Source of the DNA: Streptomyces smyrnaeus
GTDB taxonomy: Bacteria; Actinomycetota; Actinomycetes; Streptomycetales; Streptomycetaceae
DNA: 64,000 nt
Assembly: GCF_017676345.1 (NCBI RefSeq)
Contig: NZ_JAFFZM010000005.1
Coordinates: 305,112-369,111, forward strand
Reading direction: 5' to 3'
Under the pieces are notes generated by a model. The model was not told where the DNA came from. It ran no database searches and was given only the letters and a program-made list of their open reading frames with translations. Position 1 is the stretch's first letter; each line of letters opens with the position of its first letter. This document shows positions 33,075 to 40,910 of this stretch, piece by piece. The position numbers and the translations under genes were made by a program.

Positions 33075-33881
33075 CTACGGTCGCAGCTCGGCGGTGACGC
33101 ATTTGACGCTGCCGCCGCCCTTCAGCAGTTCGGTGAGGTCGACGGGGACGGGTTCGTAGCCGCGGGCCCGCAGGGGTGCGAAGAGGCCGGTGGCCGCCTC
33201 CGGCAGGAACACATGGTGGCCGTCGCTGACGGCGTTGAGGCCGAGGGCGAGGGCGTCGCTCTCCTCCGCGAGCAGCGCCTGCGGGAACAGCCGTGCGAGA
33301 ACGGCCCGGCTGCCGGGGGAGAAGGCGGCCGGGTGGTACATCACGTCGTCCGTCTCGGCGTCCAGCACGCACAGGGCCGTGTCCAGGTGGTAGTAGCGCG
33401 GGTCCACCAGGTCGAGACCGATGACGGGGCGGCCGAAGAACTCCTGGGCCTCCCCGTGGGAGAGCGGGCTGCTGCGGAAGCCGCGGCCGGCCAGCAGCCA
33501 GGAGGAGGTGACGGCGAAGTCGCCTTCGCCCTCGTTGATGTGCGCGGGTTCGGTGACGTCGGCGAAGCCGTGGGCGCGGTACCAGGCGCGGTGTGCGGCT
33601 GCCTCCCCGGCGCGTTCGGGGTGGGCGAACCGGGCACCGAGCACTCTGCCGTCGACGACGGTCGCGCCGTTGGCGGCGTAGACCATGTCGGGCAGCCCCG
33701 GTTCCGGGTCGAGGATCTCGACTGTGTGGCCGAGTGCGCGGTAGCGGTCGCGGAGGGCTTCCCACTGGGCGAGCGCGAGGGGAAGGTCCACGGGTTTGGC
33801 GGGGTCCATCCAGGGGTTGATGGAGTAGGTGACACGGAAGTGGGCCGGAGGACACATCAGATAGCGACGGGTTGCGTACAT
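33075..33881 (-). CDS. ddaH: Dimethylarginine dimethylaminohydrolase (dimethylargininase)
   Basis: This 268-residue protein of the amidinotransferase superfamily has the N-terminal MCPPAHFRVTYSINPWMDP start. INEGEGDFAV (about 117) follows, with YYHLDTALCVLD carrying the catalytic His (about 163). GGGSVKCVTAE near the C-terminus holds the nucleophilic Cys. It hydrolyses N-omega-methylated arginines to citrulline and methylamines. GAGGAG precedes the ATG. It is convergent with the Rsm22-like gene. Confidence 0.92.
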   Translation of the reverse strand: MYATRRYLMCPPAHFRVTYSINPWMDPAKPVDLPLALAQWEALRDRYRALGHTVEILDPEPGLPDMVYAANGATVVDGRVLGARFAHPERAGEAAAHRAWYRAHGFADVTEPAHINEGEGDFAVTSSWLLAGRGFRSSPLSHGEAQEFFGRPVIGLDLVDPRYYHLDTALCVLDAETDDVMYHPAAFSPGSRAVLARLFPQALLAEESDALALGLNAVSDGHHVFLPEAATGLFAPLRARGYEPVPVDLTELLKGGGSVKCVTAELRP

Positions 33882-33993
33882 CTCAGGCTCCTCAGGGAAC
33901 GAGCGTGCTGCGGTGTGCTCATGGTGCTCCCTGAGGGGCCTGTTCGTGTGGATTGTCGGTCAAGTGCTCCGGACCGCACAGCGCCGACCCGCG

Positions 33994-34164
33994 TCACTCA
34001 TGTGACTCCCGCAGTCTGCGCAGCAGTTCGCGCTTCTGGGCGAGCGGGTCGGTGCCGCCGCCCGGTCCGTGTCCGCCGCCCCCGGCGCCCCGCAACTGCT
34101 TACGGGACAGATGTGCGCGGGTTCCGCCGACTCCGAGCATTTTTCCGCCGCGTCCCTTGCTCAT
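33994..34164 (-). CDS. DUF6243-like small basic protein
   Basis: This 56-residue protein begins MSKGRGGKMLGVGGTRAHLSR, then a Gly-rich stretch, then TDPLAQKRELLRRLRE. The opening and ending match a small streptomycete family I recall as DUF6243. It is strongly basic and may bind RNA or DNA, but no function is established. GGAG lies 6 bases before the ATG. It is divergent from the TetR gene. Confidence 0.72.
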   Translation of the reverse strand: MSKGRGGKMLGVGGTRAHLSRKQLRGAGGGGHGPGGGTDPLAQKRELLRRLRESHE

Positions 34165-34204
34165 GGACGTCTCCTCTCCTCGTACGGGGCATGGTGTTCG
34201 TTGG

Positions 34205-34278
34205 CGAGACGTATCGTCTCGCTTGCGCCTCATCGAGCATGGCCGAGACGTATCGTCTTGTCAAGACGGTTCGTCTCG
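34205..34278. promoter_or_regulatory. Three 17-bp palindromic operators upstream of the TetR gene
   Basis: Sites at 34205-34221 (CGAGACGTATCGTCTCG, a perfect palindrome), 34244-34260 and 34262-34278 (each with one changed end) share GAGACG/CGTCTC arms. The last two are spaced 18 bases apart. The third ends 14 bases before the -10 hexamer TAGATT (34293-34298). That -10 places transcription at the ATG of the TetR gene. Strong autoregulation is likely. Confidence 0.85.
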
Positions 34279-34304
34279 TCTCAATACGCTGCTAGATTCG
34301 GGTC

Positions 34305-34931
34305 ATGTCATCCACCACCGCGAAGAGCCCTGATGCCTCGCGCCGCAGCGAGCGCTCCCGTAAGGCGATCCTCCAGGCCAGCATGGAACTGGTCGGCGAA
34401 GTCGGTTACCCCAAGCTGACCATCGAGGCGATCGCGGCCCGTGCCGGTGTGGGCAAGCAGACCATCTACCGCTGGTGGTCCTCCAAGGCGGCCGTGCTGC
34501 TCGACGCCTTCACCGAGGTCGTCCACGACGAGAACGCCGAGGGCTCCGCCGGCGGCCTGCCCGACACCGGTGACATCGAGGCCGACCTGAAGTATGTGCT
34601 GCGCGCCACCGCCGACGAGTTCTCCGACGCGTCCTTCGAGGCGCCCTACCGGGCGCTGGCCGTCGCGGCGGCGGCCGATCCCGAGCTGGCCGACCAGTTC
34701 GTCTCCCGGCTCAGGGAGCCGGGCGTGCGGGTCTACACCGAGCGGCTGCGCGCGGGACAGGAGGCCGGGCAGATCGACCCCGACCTCGATCTGGACCTCG
34801 CTGTCGAACTGCTGCTCGGCCCCTTCCAGCAGCGCTGGCTCAACCGCACGGGCCCGCTGACCCACGAGTTCACCGACGGGCTGGTCGAACTGGCCATGCG
34901 CGCCCTGGCCCCGCGCGGCGCCCCGCGCTGA
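34305..34931 (+). CDS. TetR-family transcriptional regulator
   Basis: This 208-residue protein has an N-terminal helix-turn-helix of TetR type (about residues 15-60: AILQASMELVGEVGYPKLTI, AARAGVGKQTIYRWW). The helical C-terminal ligand domain belongs to the TetR_C_11-like group by appearance (LRATADEFSD, FVSRLREPGVRVYTERLR). The mRNA is apparently leaderless. The three palindromes upstream are its probable operators. It may also control the divergent small basic gene, as the first palindrome lies close to that gene. The ligand is unknown. Confidence 0.9.
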   Translation: MSSTTAKSPDASRRSERSRKAILQASMELVGEVGYPKLTIEAIAARAGVGKQTIYRWWSSKAAVLLDAFTEVVHDENAEGSAGGLPDTGDIEADLKYVLRATADEFSDASFEAPYRALAVAAAADPELADQFVSRLREPGVRVYTERLRAGQEAGQIDPDLDLDLAVELLLGPFQQRWLNRTGPLTHEFTDGLVELAMRALAPRGAPR

Positions 34932-34980
34932 GAGCCGCCCTCCCCGTCAGGGGTGGAAGCGGAATCTCTCCGGCTCCCCG

Positions 34981-35880
34981 TCAGGGCTGTGCGCCCGTCA
35001 ACGCCAGACTGCCCGGCCGGTCCGTGACGATGCCGCTGCACCCCAGCTCCAGCATCCGGTCGCGGGTCGCGCGGGTGTTGACCGTGTGCGACCACACATA
35101 GGTGATGCCCGAGCGCAGGGCCTTGCGGACATGCCGGGCCGACGCCCGATGGTCGACGCTGAGCATCGTCACGTACTCCTTCCAGCGCTTCGGCCGGTCG
35201 TGGGCCAATTGGCGTGCCGAGCGCCACACGGCCGTCAGCAGGCCCAGCTCATGGGCCTTGGCCGCCACCTTCGGGTCGTTGGACTCCACCAGGACGGATC
35301 GGGTGAGATGCCGGTCGCGGATGAGCCGGGCCAGCCGGGGCAGCCCGGCGGGGTCCTTCAGCTCCAGCATCAGGAGCGTGTCGCCACCGAAGCGGTCGAG
35401 GATCTCCCGGGCGGCCGGGGGGCGCTCGGGCCGCCACTGCCCCGGCAGGCTGCGCTTGGGGGTGATGCGCACCTTCTGCCACGCCTTCCAGTCCAGCGCG
35501 CTGACCTTGCCGTGCTTGTTGGTGGTGCGGTCGAGCGTGGCGTCGTGCATCGCCACGAGTGTGCCGTCGCTCAGTTGGCGGATGTCGACGTCCAGGACGC
35601 GCGCGTATCCGCGGCGCTGGGTCGCGACCAGTCCTTGCATGCTGTTCTCCGGGACTTCCAGGGCGCCACCCCGGTGTGCGGCGATGGTGGTGCCGGAGAG
35701 CCGCGCGCCCCGGGGCACGACCTCGCGGGGAGCCTCCCCCGGCCCTCGGGCGGAAGGCGCCCCCGGCGCGGCGGCCGACGGGCCGGTGCGCCCGGCCGGT
35801 GCCGCCGGTGCGGCCGGTGCCGTGGCGAGGGTCAGGGCGAGCAACGGGACCATTGGGACAAAAGCCGCCTTTGTGACCAT
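34981..35880 (-). CDS. Secreted glycerophosphodiester phosphodiesterase
   Basis: This 299-residue protein has a signal peptide ending near residue 29 (ALTLATAPAAPAAPA). A Pro/Ala-rich linker leads to the GDPD TIM barrel, with AHRGGALEVPENSM (about 68) giving the catalytic His-Arg. DVDIRQLSDGTLVAMHDATLDR supplies the acidic metal ligand and second His, and LMLELK (about 170) supplies a further Glu. It hydrolyses glycerophosphodiesters to glycerol 3-phosphate outside the cell. It is convergent with the TetR gene. Confidence 0.9.
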   Translation of the reverse strand: MVTKAAFVPMVPLLALTLATAPAAPAAPAGRTGPSAAAPGAPSARGPGEAPREVVPRGARLSGTTIAAHRGGALEVPENSMQGLVATQRRGYARVLDVDIRQLSDGTLVAMHDATLDRTTNKHGKVSALDWKAWQKVRITPKRSLPGQWRPERPPAAREILDRFGGDTLLMLELKDPAGLPRLARLIRDRHLTRSVLVESNDPKVAAKAHELGLLTAVWRSARQLAHDRPKRWKEYVTMLSVDHRASARHVRKALRSGITYVWSHTVNTRATRDRMLELGCSGIVTDRPGSLALTGAQP

Positions 35881-36095
35881 GACCCCAAGCTAGGGGCGAC
35901 CGGGACGATGCGCCGGGCGGGGCGTCCGGCCGGGTGGCCCCCAGGGGTGACGCTCCCGACCCCGCGTACCGGACCGGCCGCAAGGGGGCGCAGGATAGAG
36001 GAGAGACATCCGTGATCCGTGGATTCCGCCTCAGCGCGCCGCAGGGCTGCGTACCCTCGGAGTTCACGGTTCCCGGTCGCGGAGTGAGGCGGTAG

Positions 36096-36938
36096 ATGGA
36101 ACGCGAGAGCAGGATCGCCCAATGGTTGCGCCGCCGGGCCGAGCGCGCCGAGGCCGCGCGGCCCGGCGCACGGTCCGCGGAACGAGGAGCCTCGGCGCGC
36201 GGCTCCGGGGGACGGCGCTGGGGCGGACGGGGTGGCCAGCCGGCCGCCGAGGCCGCGGAAGCGGCCCGGGACCGCGAAGTCCTCCTGCTCACGGCCGCCG
36301 AGGCCGGGTTCCCGCTGGCCCCAGCCGCTCACCCGTCCGGGTACGGCTGCTCGTGCGTACGGATCGGCTGTCCCACCCCCGGCAGGCACCCCGTCTCCTT
36401 CGCCTGGCAGACCCAGGCCACCACCGACCGCGCCCAGATCGAGCGCTGGTTGCGCGCCGAACCGGAGGCCAACTTCATCACCGCGACCGGCCGCGCCCAC
36501 GATGTGCTGGACGTCCCGGCGGAGGCCGGGTACGCGGCGCTGGCCCGGCTGGAGGAGCGGGAGCCGGCCGCCGACTCCGCCGTCGAGCCGGTGCTGGGGC
36601 CCGTCGCCCTGCTGGGCGAGGGCCGGATGCTGTTCTTCACCAAGACCCGCGGCACGCCCGAGGACGAGGACGAGTGGTGGCCCTGCGAGTTGGACAGCCA
36701 CCCCGAGACGATGGAGGAGCATCCCGGGCTGCGCTGGCACTGCCGGGGCAGCTATGTGCTGCTGCCGCCCTCACGGCTGCCCGACACCTCCGAGGGGGTC
36801 CGCTGGCTGCGCTCCCCGAGCCCGGGCAGCCCGCTCCCCGAGCCCCTCGCCCTGCTGGAAACCCTCACCGACGCCTGTGCGGAGTACGCACTGACGGCGG
36901 ACGGCCGGGAGGAACCCGCCCCCTGGCCGGTCCGCTGA
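36096..36938 (+). CDS. Bifunctional DNA primase/polymerase (prim-pol)-like protein
   Basis: This 280-residue protein has an Arg/Ala-rich N-terminus (about residues 1-58), then a prim-pol N-terminal-like domain. LLTAAEAGFPLAPAAHP and GYGCSCVRIGCPTPGRHP (about 85-100) carry the typical cysteines. FAWQTQATTDRAQIERWL precedes NFITATGRAHDVLDVP, where the DVLDVP strand replaces the catalytic DxD. The protein may therefore be catalytically dead. It is conserved in streptomycetes outside mobile elements. GGAGTGAGG precedes the ATG. Confidence 0.78.
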   Translation: MERESRIAQWLRRRAERAEAARPGARSAERGASARGSGGRRWGGRGGQPAAEAAEAARDREVLLLTAAEAGFPLAPAAHPSGYGCSCVRIGCPTPGRHPVSFAWQTQATTDRAQIERWLRAEPEANFITATGRAHDVLDVPAEAGYAALARLEEREPAADSAVEPVLGPVALLGEGRMLFFTKTRGTPEDEDEWWPCELDSHPETMEEHPGLRWHCRGSYVLLPPSRLPDTSEGVRWLRSPSPGSPLPEPLALLETLTDACAEYALTADGREEPAPWPVR

Positions 36939-37031
36939 CCCCCGCGCCCCGCCCGGACCGCTGCCGGGGCGCCCGGCGGGGAGTGCGGGGCAAGGGGGCA
37001 CGCGGCGAGGGGGCGCGCGGCGACGCGGACG

Positions 37032-38036
37032 TCAGCTGCCCCGCGCGGCCGTCAGGCCCTCGATACGGCTCAGGAAGGTGACCTTCCCCTCGGACTTCCC
37101 CGCGCGCTTGCTCGGCACGGTGACCGCCTGCTCCGAGACCCGTACGAAGGTCACCGACTGCTTCGGCGTGCCCGACATCAGCGCCTTCACCAGCGGATCC
37201 TTGATCTTCGGCTGGTAGCCCCGCGGCAGCGTCTGCTTGTGGTGGTGGTGCGAGGTGAAGAACACCAGCGCCCCGCCGTCCTTGGTCCGCAGCCCGAACG
37301 GCGCGTACTGCGGCGGCCGTGCCGGCTGGTCGGCGAACTCGTTGCGCACATTCGTGCGCTTCATCGCCTTCTCGCGCTGCTCGCGCAGCTTGGTGGTGTG
37401 CGGCCCGGCGGCGAAGTCGTCGCCGGCGCCCTCCTGGAGATAGCGGGTGTAGCGCTTGCTCAGCTCGTCCGGCGGCACGCTCAGGCCGGAGGCGCCACCC
37501 ACCGGCACGGCCTTCACATGGCCGTGCTCGTCACGGGCGAACCGGGGGATGCGGTCGGGGTCGACGACCGAGAGGTACGACGCCTTCCACGGTCCGTCGG
37601 CCCGGTCGCGCTGGAAGACGAACAGCCACCGGCCCTGCCCCTTGCGGTTGCTGCGCGAGTCGGTGACGAAGAACTTGGGCCAGCCCGCCTGTTCGGGGAT
37701 CAGATAGCGGGTGTCGGTCAGCTCCAGCGGCCGGTAGTCGGGGTTGCCCTTGGGGTCGACCTTCTTGCGGGACTTGAGCCCGGCCTGGTCGATGGCGCCC
37801 AGCGCACCCGACTCAATGGTGGCGTTGAGCTTCGCGTCGTAGGCGGTGTTGGCCTTGTTGTTCGTCTTGACGAACGTCTTGAGGACCTTCGCCGCTTCCG
37901 CCTTGCTCAACGCGGGGACCACGGCGCTCTCACCGTGCACGGTCACGCAGCCCGTGAGCGAGGCGAGCAGCGCCCCGGCCGTCACGACCGCTGCCAACGG
38001 TATGCGCGGGGGCTTGCCAGCCCTCAACCCCTTCAC
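37032..38036 (-). CDS. Lipoprotein of unknown function
   Basis: Starting from a GTG with GGAGGG upstream, this 334-residue protein has a basic start (KGLRAGKPPR), a hydrophobic segment and lipobox LTGC (about residue 30). It should be tethered to the outer face of the membrane. The rest is hydrophilic with YLIPEQAGWPKFFVTDSR and FVFQRDRADGPWKASYLS. I do not recognise a domain with known function. It is divergent from a CDP-alcohol phosphatidyltransferase gene. Confidence 0.8.
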   Translation of the reverse strand: MKGLRAGKPPRIPLAAVVTAGALLASLTGCVTVHGESAVVPALSKAEAAKVLKTFVKTNNKANTAYDAKLNATIESGALGAIDQAGLKSRKKVDPKGNPDYRPLELTDTRYLIPEQAGWPKFFVTDSRSNRKGQGRWLFVFQRDRADGPWKASYLSVVDPDRIPRFARDEHGHVKAVPVGGASGLSVPPDELSKRYTRYLQEGAGDDFAAGPHTTKLREQREKAMKRTNVRNEFADQPARPPQYAPFGLRTKDGGALVFFTSHHHHKQTLPRGYQPKIKDPLVKALMSGTPKQSVTFVRVSEQAVTVPSKRAGKSEGKVTFLSRIEGLTAARGS

Positions 38037-38157
38037 CTGTTCCCACCCTCCCGGTGCTGTCGGCGAACGCACCTTATCCTGCGCGGTCTGGCGCGCCGCG
38101 TACTGCCTGGCACAGTATGCGCGGCAGGGTGATCGAGCGGGACGATCAGGGGGGCGC

Positions 38158-38907
38158 ATGACCCGGACTGCCGAAGGCGACACGGAATCCGCGGCGTTCG
38201 GTGCGGCACTGCGCCGGTTACGGGCGGCACAGAAGACGGCCAAGGGCGTCTCGCTCTACTCGCGCTTCGTCAACCGGCCGTTGGGCCGCGTTCTGGCCGC
38301 GGCGGCCCACCGCGCCGGACTCACCCCGAACCGGGTGACGCTGCTGAGCGCGGCGTGCAGCTTCTCGGGGGTCGCGGCCGTGGCGCTGGTGCGGCCGTCG
38401 TGGACGCTCGGGGTGTGCGTCTACGCCGCGCTCGTCGTCGGCTTCGCGCTGGACTCGGCCGACGGGCAGCTGGCGCGGCTGCGCGGCGGCGGCAGCCCGG
38501 CGGGGGAGTGGCTGGACCACGTCGTGGACTGCGCCAAGATCGTCGGGCTGCACTCGGCCGTGCTGATCTCCTTCCACCGCTTCGCCGACCTGCCCGGCCA
38601 GGGGTGGCTGCTGGTCCCGCTGGGCTTCCAACTGGTGGCGGTGCTGCTCTTCTTCGGCGGGCTGCTCACCGACAAGCTCCGCCCCCGGCGGTCCGACGGG
38701 GGAGCGGCTGCCCGGCCCCCCTCGCCGCTGCGGGCCGTGGCACTGCTGCCGGTGGACCACGGCGTCTTCTGCGCCGTCTTCCTGCTGCTGGGCGCCCCGG
38801 GGGCGTTCCGCGCCGGGTACGCCGTCCTGTTCGCCTGCTACGCGCTCTTCCTCGCGGCGTTCGCGGTCAAATGGTTCCGGGAGCTGTCCGCCCCACCTCC
38901 GGGGTGA
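38158..38907 (+). CDS. CDP-alcohol phosphatidyltransferase family membrane protein
   Basis: This 249-residue protein has the signature DSADGQLAR...GEWLDHVVD (about residues 100-124), matching DGxxAR...GxxxDxxxD with all metal-binding Asp residues present. About six membrane helices surround it. It transfers a phosphoalcohol from CDP-alcohol to a lipid or carbohydrate acceptor. The adjacent convergent nucleotidyltransferase could supply the CDP-linked donor. The gene's 3' end overlaps that gene by 41 bases tail to tail. Confidence 0.87.
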   Translation: MTRTAEGDTESAAFGAALRRLRAAQKTAKGVSLYSRFVNRPLGRVLAAAAHRAGLTPNRVTLLSAACSFSGVAAVALVRPSWTLGVCVYAALVVGFALDSADGQLARLRGGGSPAGEWLDHVVDCAKIVGLHSAVLISFHRFADLPGQGWLLVPLGFQLVAVLLFFGGLLTDKLRPRRSDGGAAARPPSPLRAVALLPVDHGVFCAVFLLLGAPGAFRAGYAVLFACYALFLAAFAVKWFRELSAPPPG

Positions 38908-39343
38908 CCGACTCCGAGGGGGCCGCGTCGAGCGCGTCGAGTGCACGCCGCAGCTGAGTGCTGGAGGTATGCATGGTGTACGGGAAGTAGACGACCTCTA
39001 CGCCGACGGTGCGGAAATCGGCCTCCAGCCTTTCGCCCTTCGGCGTACCGCGCCAGTCGTCCCCCTTGAACAGCACATCGAACCTCACCTGCTGCCAGGT
39101 CTCCAGCTTGTCCGGCACCGTCTCCACGAACGCCGCGTCCACGAACCGGATGCTGCGGACGATCTGCAGCCGTTCGATGAGCGGGATCACGGGCGGGCGG
39201 CCCTTGGCACGCTCGGCCATCTCGTCCGAGACGACGCCGGCGACCAGGTAGTCGCAGCGGGAACGGGCGTGCCGTAGCAGGTTCAGATGGCCGACGTGGA
39301 ACAGGTCGTAGGCGCCGGGCGCGTAGCCGACGGTGTGGGTCAT
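38867..39343 (-). CDS. Glycerol-3-phosphate cytidylyltransferase-like nucleotidyltransferase
   Basis: This 158-residue protein shows the HxGH signature in GAYDLFHVGHLNLLRHA (about residues 10-26). KGDDW and RTVGVEVVYFPYTMHTSSTQLRR follow, the latter like the ISSTxI/R motif of cytidylyltransferases. It could make CDP-glycerol or a CDP-polyol. The overlap with the phosphatidyltransferase gene links them functionally. It sits at the left edge of the exopolysaccharide locus. Confidence 0.88.
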   Translation of the reverse strand: MTHTVGYAPGAYDLFHVGHLNLLRHARSRCDYLVAGVVSDEMAERAKGRPPVIPLIERLQIVRSIRFVDAAFVETVPDKLETWQQVRFDVLFKGDDWRGTPKGERLEADFRTVGVEVVYFPYTMHTSSTQLRRALDALDAAPSESVTPEVGRTAPGTI

Positions 39344-39503
39344 GTGAGGTCCCCCCTGGACGCATGACGTTGGCTGTACACCGGCCCTCCCCGACCGCCG
39401 TACATCGCTGCATGCAACCACAACCCGCAGGAAACAGGGACAGGTTGGCGAAAGCGTGCACGATCGGCGCTACGCTGCCCCGGGGAATCCTGTGGGGGGA
39501 TGT

Positions 39504-40910
39504 ATGGCGAACAGCGACGCCGCGCGCGGAAGGGGCACCGGGCCCGGACCGCTGCGTGACGGGGGGCCCGGACGCCGGGTGGTGCTCGTATCGACCAACT
39601 ACGCACCAGAGCAGGCGGGCATAGGGCCCTATGCCGCGCAGCTCGCCGAGCACTGGGCGACACAGCCCGGCTGGGACGTGCACGTCCTGGCCGGTATGCC
39701 GCACTACCCGGCCTGGCGTACGGACCGGGCCTACCGGGGTGTGTGGCGGGCGACCGAACTGCGTGCCGGAGTGCGGGTGCACCGCCGCAGACACACCGTC
39801 CCGCCCCGGCAGACGGCCGCACGCCGGGCGCTGTACGAGGCGTCCATCCTCGCCCACGGCCTGCTGGCGCCGCCCCGCCTGGGCGGGCGGCCCGACGCCG
39901 TCGTCGCCCAACTGCCCAGCCTCGCGGGCGGACTGCTGGGCGCCCGGCTGGCCCGCGCCGCCGAAGTGCCGTTCATACCCGTCGTACAGGACCTGATGGG
40001 GGCGGCGGCGGCCCAGAGCGGCATCCGCGGCGGCGGCCGGGCCGCGGCGCTCGCCGGTCTCGCCGAGCGCCGCGTCCTGGCGTCGGCCACCCTCGTCGGC
40101 GTCATCCACGACAGCTTCATCGACCGCGTCGCCGCCCTGGGCGTGCCTGCCTCGCGCATCCGGACCGTCCCCAACTGGACGCACACGGCCCAGGCCGCGC
40201 GGCCACGGGAGGAGACCCGCGCCCGGCTCGGCTGGCGGCGGGACGAGACGGTGGTGCTCCACGCCGGCAACATGGGCCTCAAGCAGGGCCTGGAGGTGCT
40301 GATCGAGACCGCTCGGCTGCTCAAGGGCGAACAGGGCCGGGAGCGGTTACGTATCGTCCTGATGGGCGACGGCAACCAGCGTCGGCACCTCGCCCGGCTG
40401 GCGGCGCCGCTGTCCGGTGTCGAGCTGCTGCCGCCCGCAGCCGAGACCGACTTCCCCGACGTACTGGCCGCCGCCGATGTGCTGGCCGTCACCCAGCGCG
40501 CCTCCGTGCTCGACATGAGCGTCCCCTCCAAGCTCACCTCCTACTTCGCCGCGGGCCGCCCCGTCATCGCCTCCGTCGCCGCCGACGGCGGCACCGCCGG
40601 GGAGGTGCGCCGCTCCGCGGCCGGGGTCCTGGTGCCGCCCGAGGACCCCGAGGCGCTCGCCACCGCCCTGCGCTCCCTCGCCGCCGACCCGGCCCGGGCC
40701 GCCGCGCTCGGTGCGGCGGGCCGCGCCTACGCCACCGGCCACCTCGGCCGGGAGGCGGCACTGACCAGGCTGACGGCGCTGCTGGAGGAAGCCCTCACCC
40801 TGCCCCCCGCCCCCGACCACCACCCGCTCGTGTCCCGGACACGGCACCGGCGTGGTGCGCTGCCGGGCGCGGCCCCGGGGGCGGCCCGGCAGCAGGGCGG
40901 TCCGGCATGA
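39504..40910 (+). CDS. Family 4 glycosyltransferase (WcaI-like), exopolysaccharide locus
   Basis: This 468-residue GT-B protein has VVLVSTNYAPEQAGIGPYAA near the N-terminus. HAGNMGLKQGLEVLIE (about 248) and PSKLTSYFAAGRPVIA (about 335) mark the donor-binding C-terminal domain. VPNWTH and VLVPPEDPEAL also fit. The layout resembles WcaI-type transferases that act on lipid-linked sugars. The Pro/Arg-rich tail after about 435 is low-complexity. Its stop overlaps the next start as ATGA. Confidence 0.87.
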   Translation: MANSDAARGRGTGPGPLRDGGPGRRVVLVSTNYAPEQAGIGPYAAQLAEHWATQPGWDVHVLAGMPHYPAWRTDRAYRGVWRATELRAGVRVHRRRHTVPPRQTAARRALYEASILAHGLLAPPRLGGRPDAVVAQLPSLAGGLLGARLARAAEVPFIPVVQDLMGAAAAQSGIRGGGRAAALAGLAERRVLASATLVGVIHDSFIDRVAALGVPASRIRTVPNWTHTAQAARPREETRARLGWRRDETVVLHAGNMGLKQGLEVLIETARLLKGEQGRERLRIVLMGDGNQRRHLARLAAPLSGVELLPPAAETDFPDVLAAADVLAVTQRASVLDMSVPSKLTSYFAAGRPVIASVAADGGTAGEVRRSAAGVLVPPEDPEALATALRSLAADPARAAALGAAGRAYATGHLGREAALTRLTALLEEALTLPPAPDHHPLVSRTRHRRGALPGAAPGAARQQGGPA

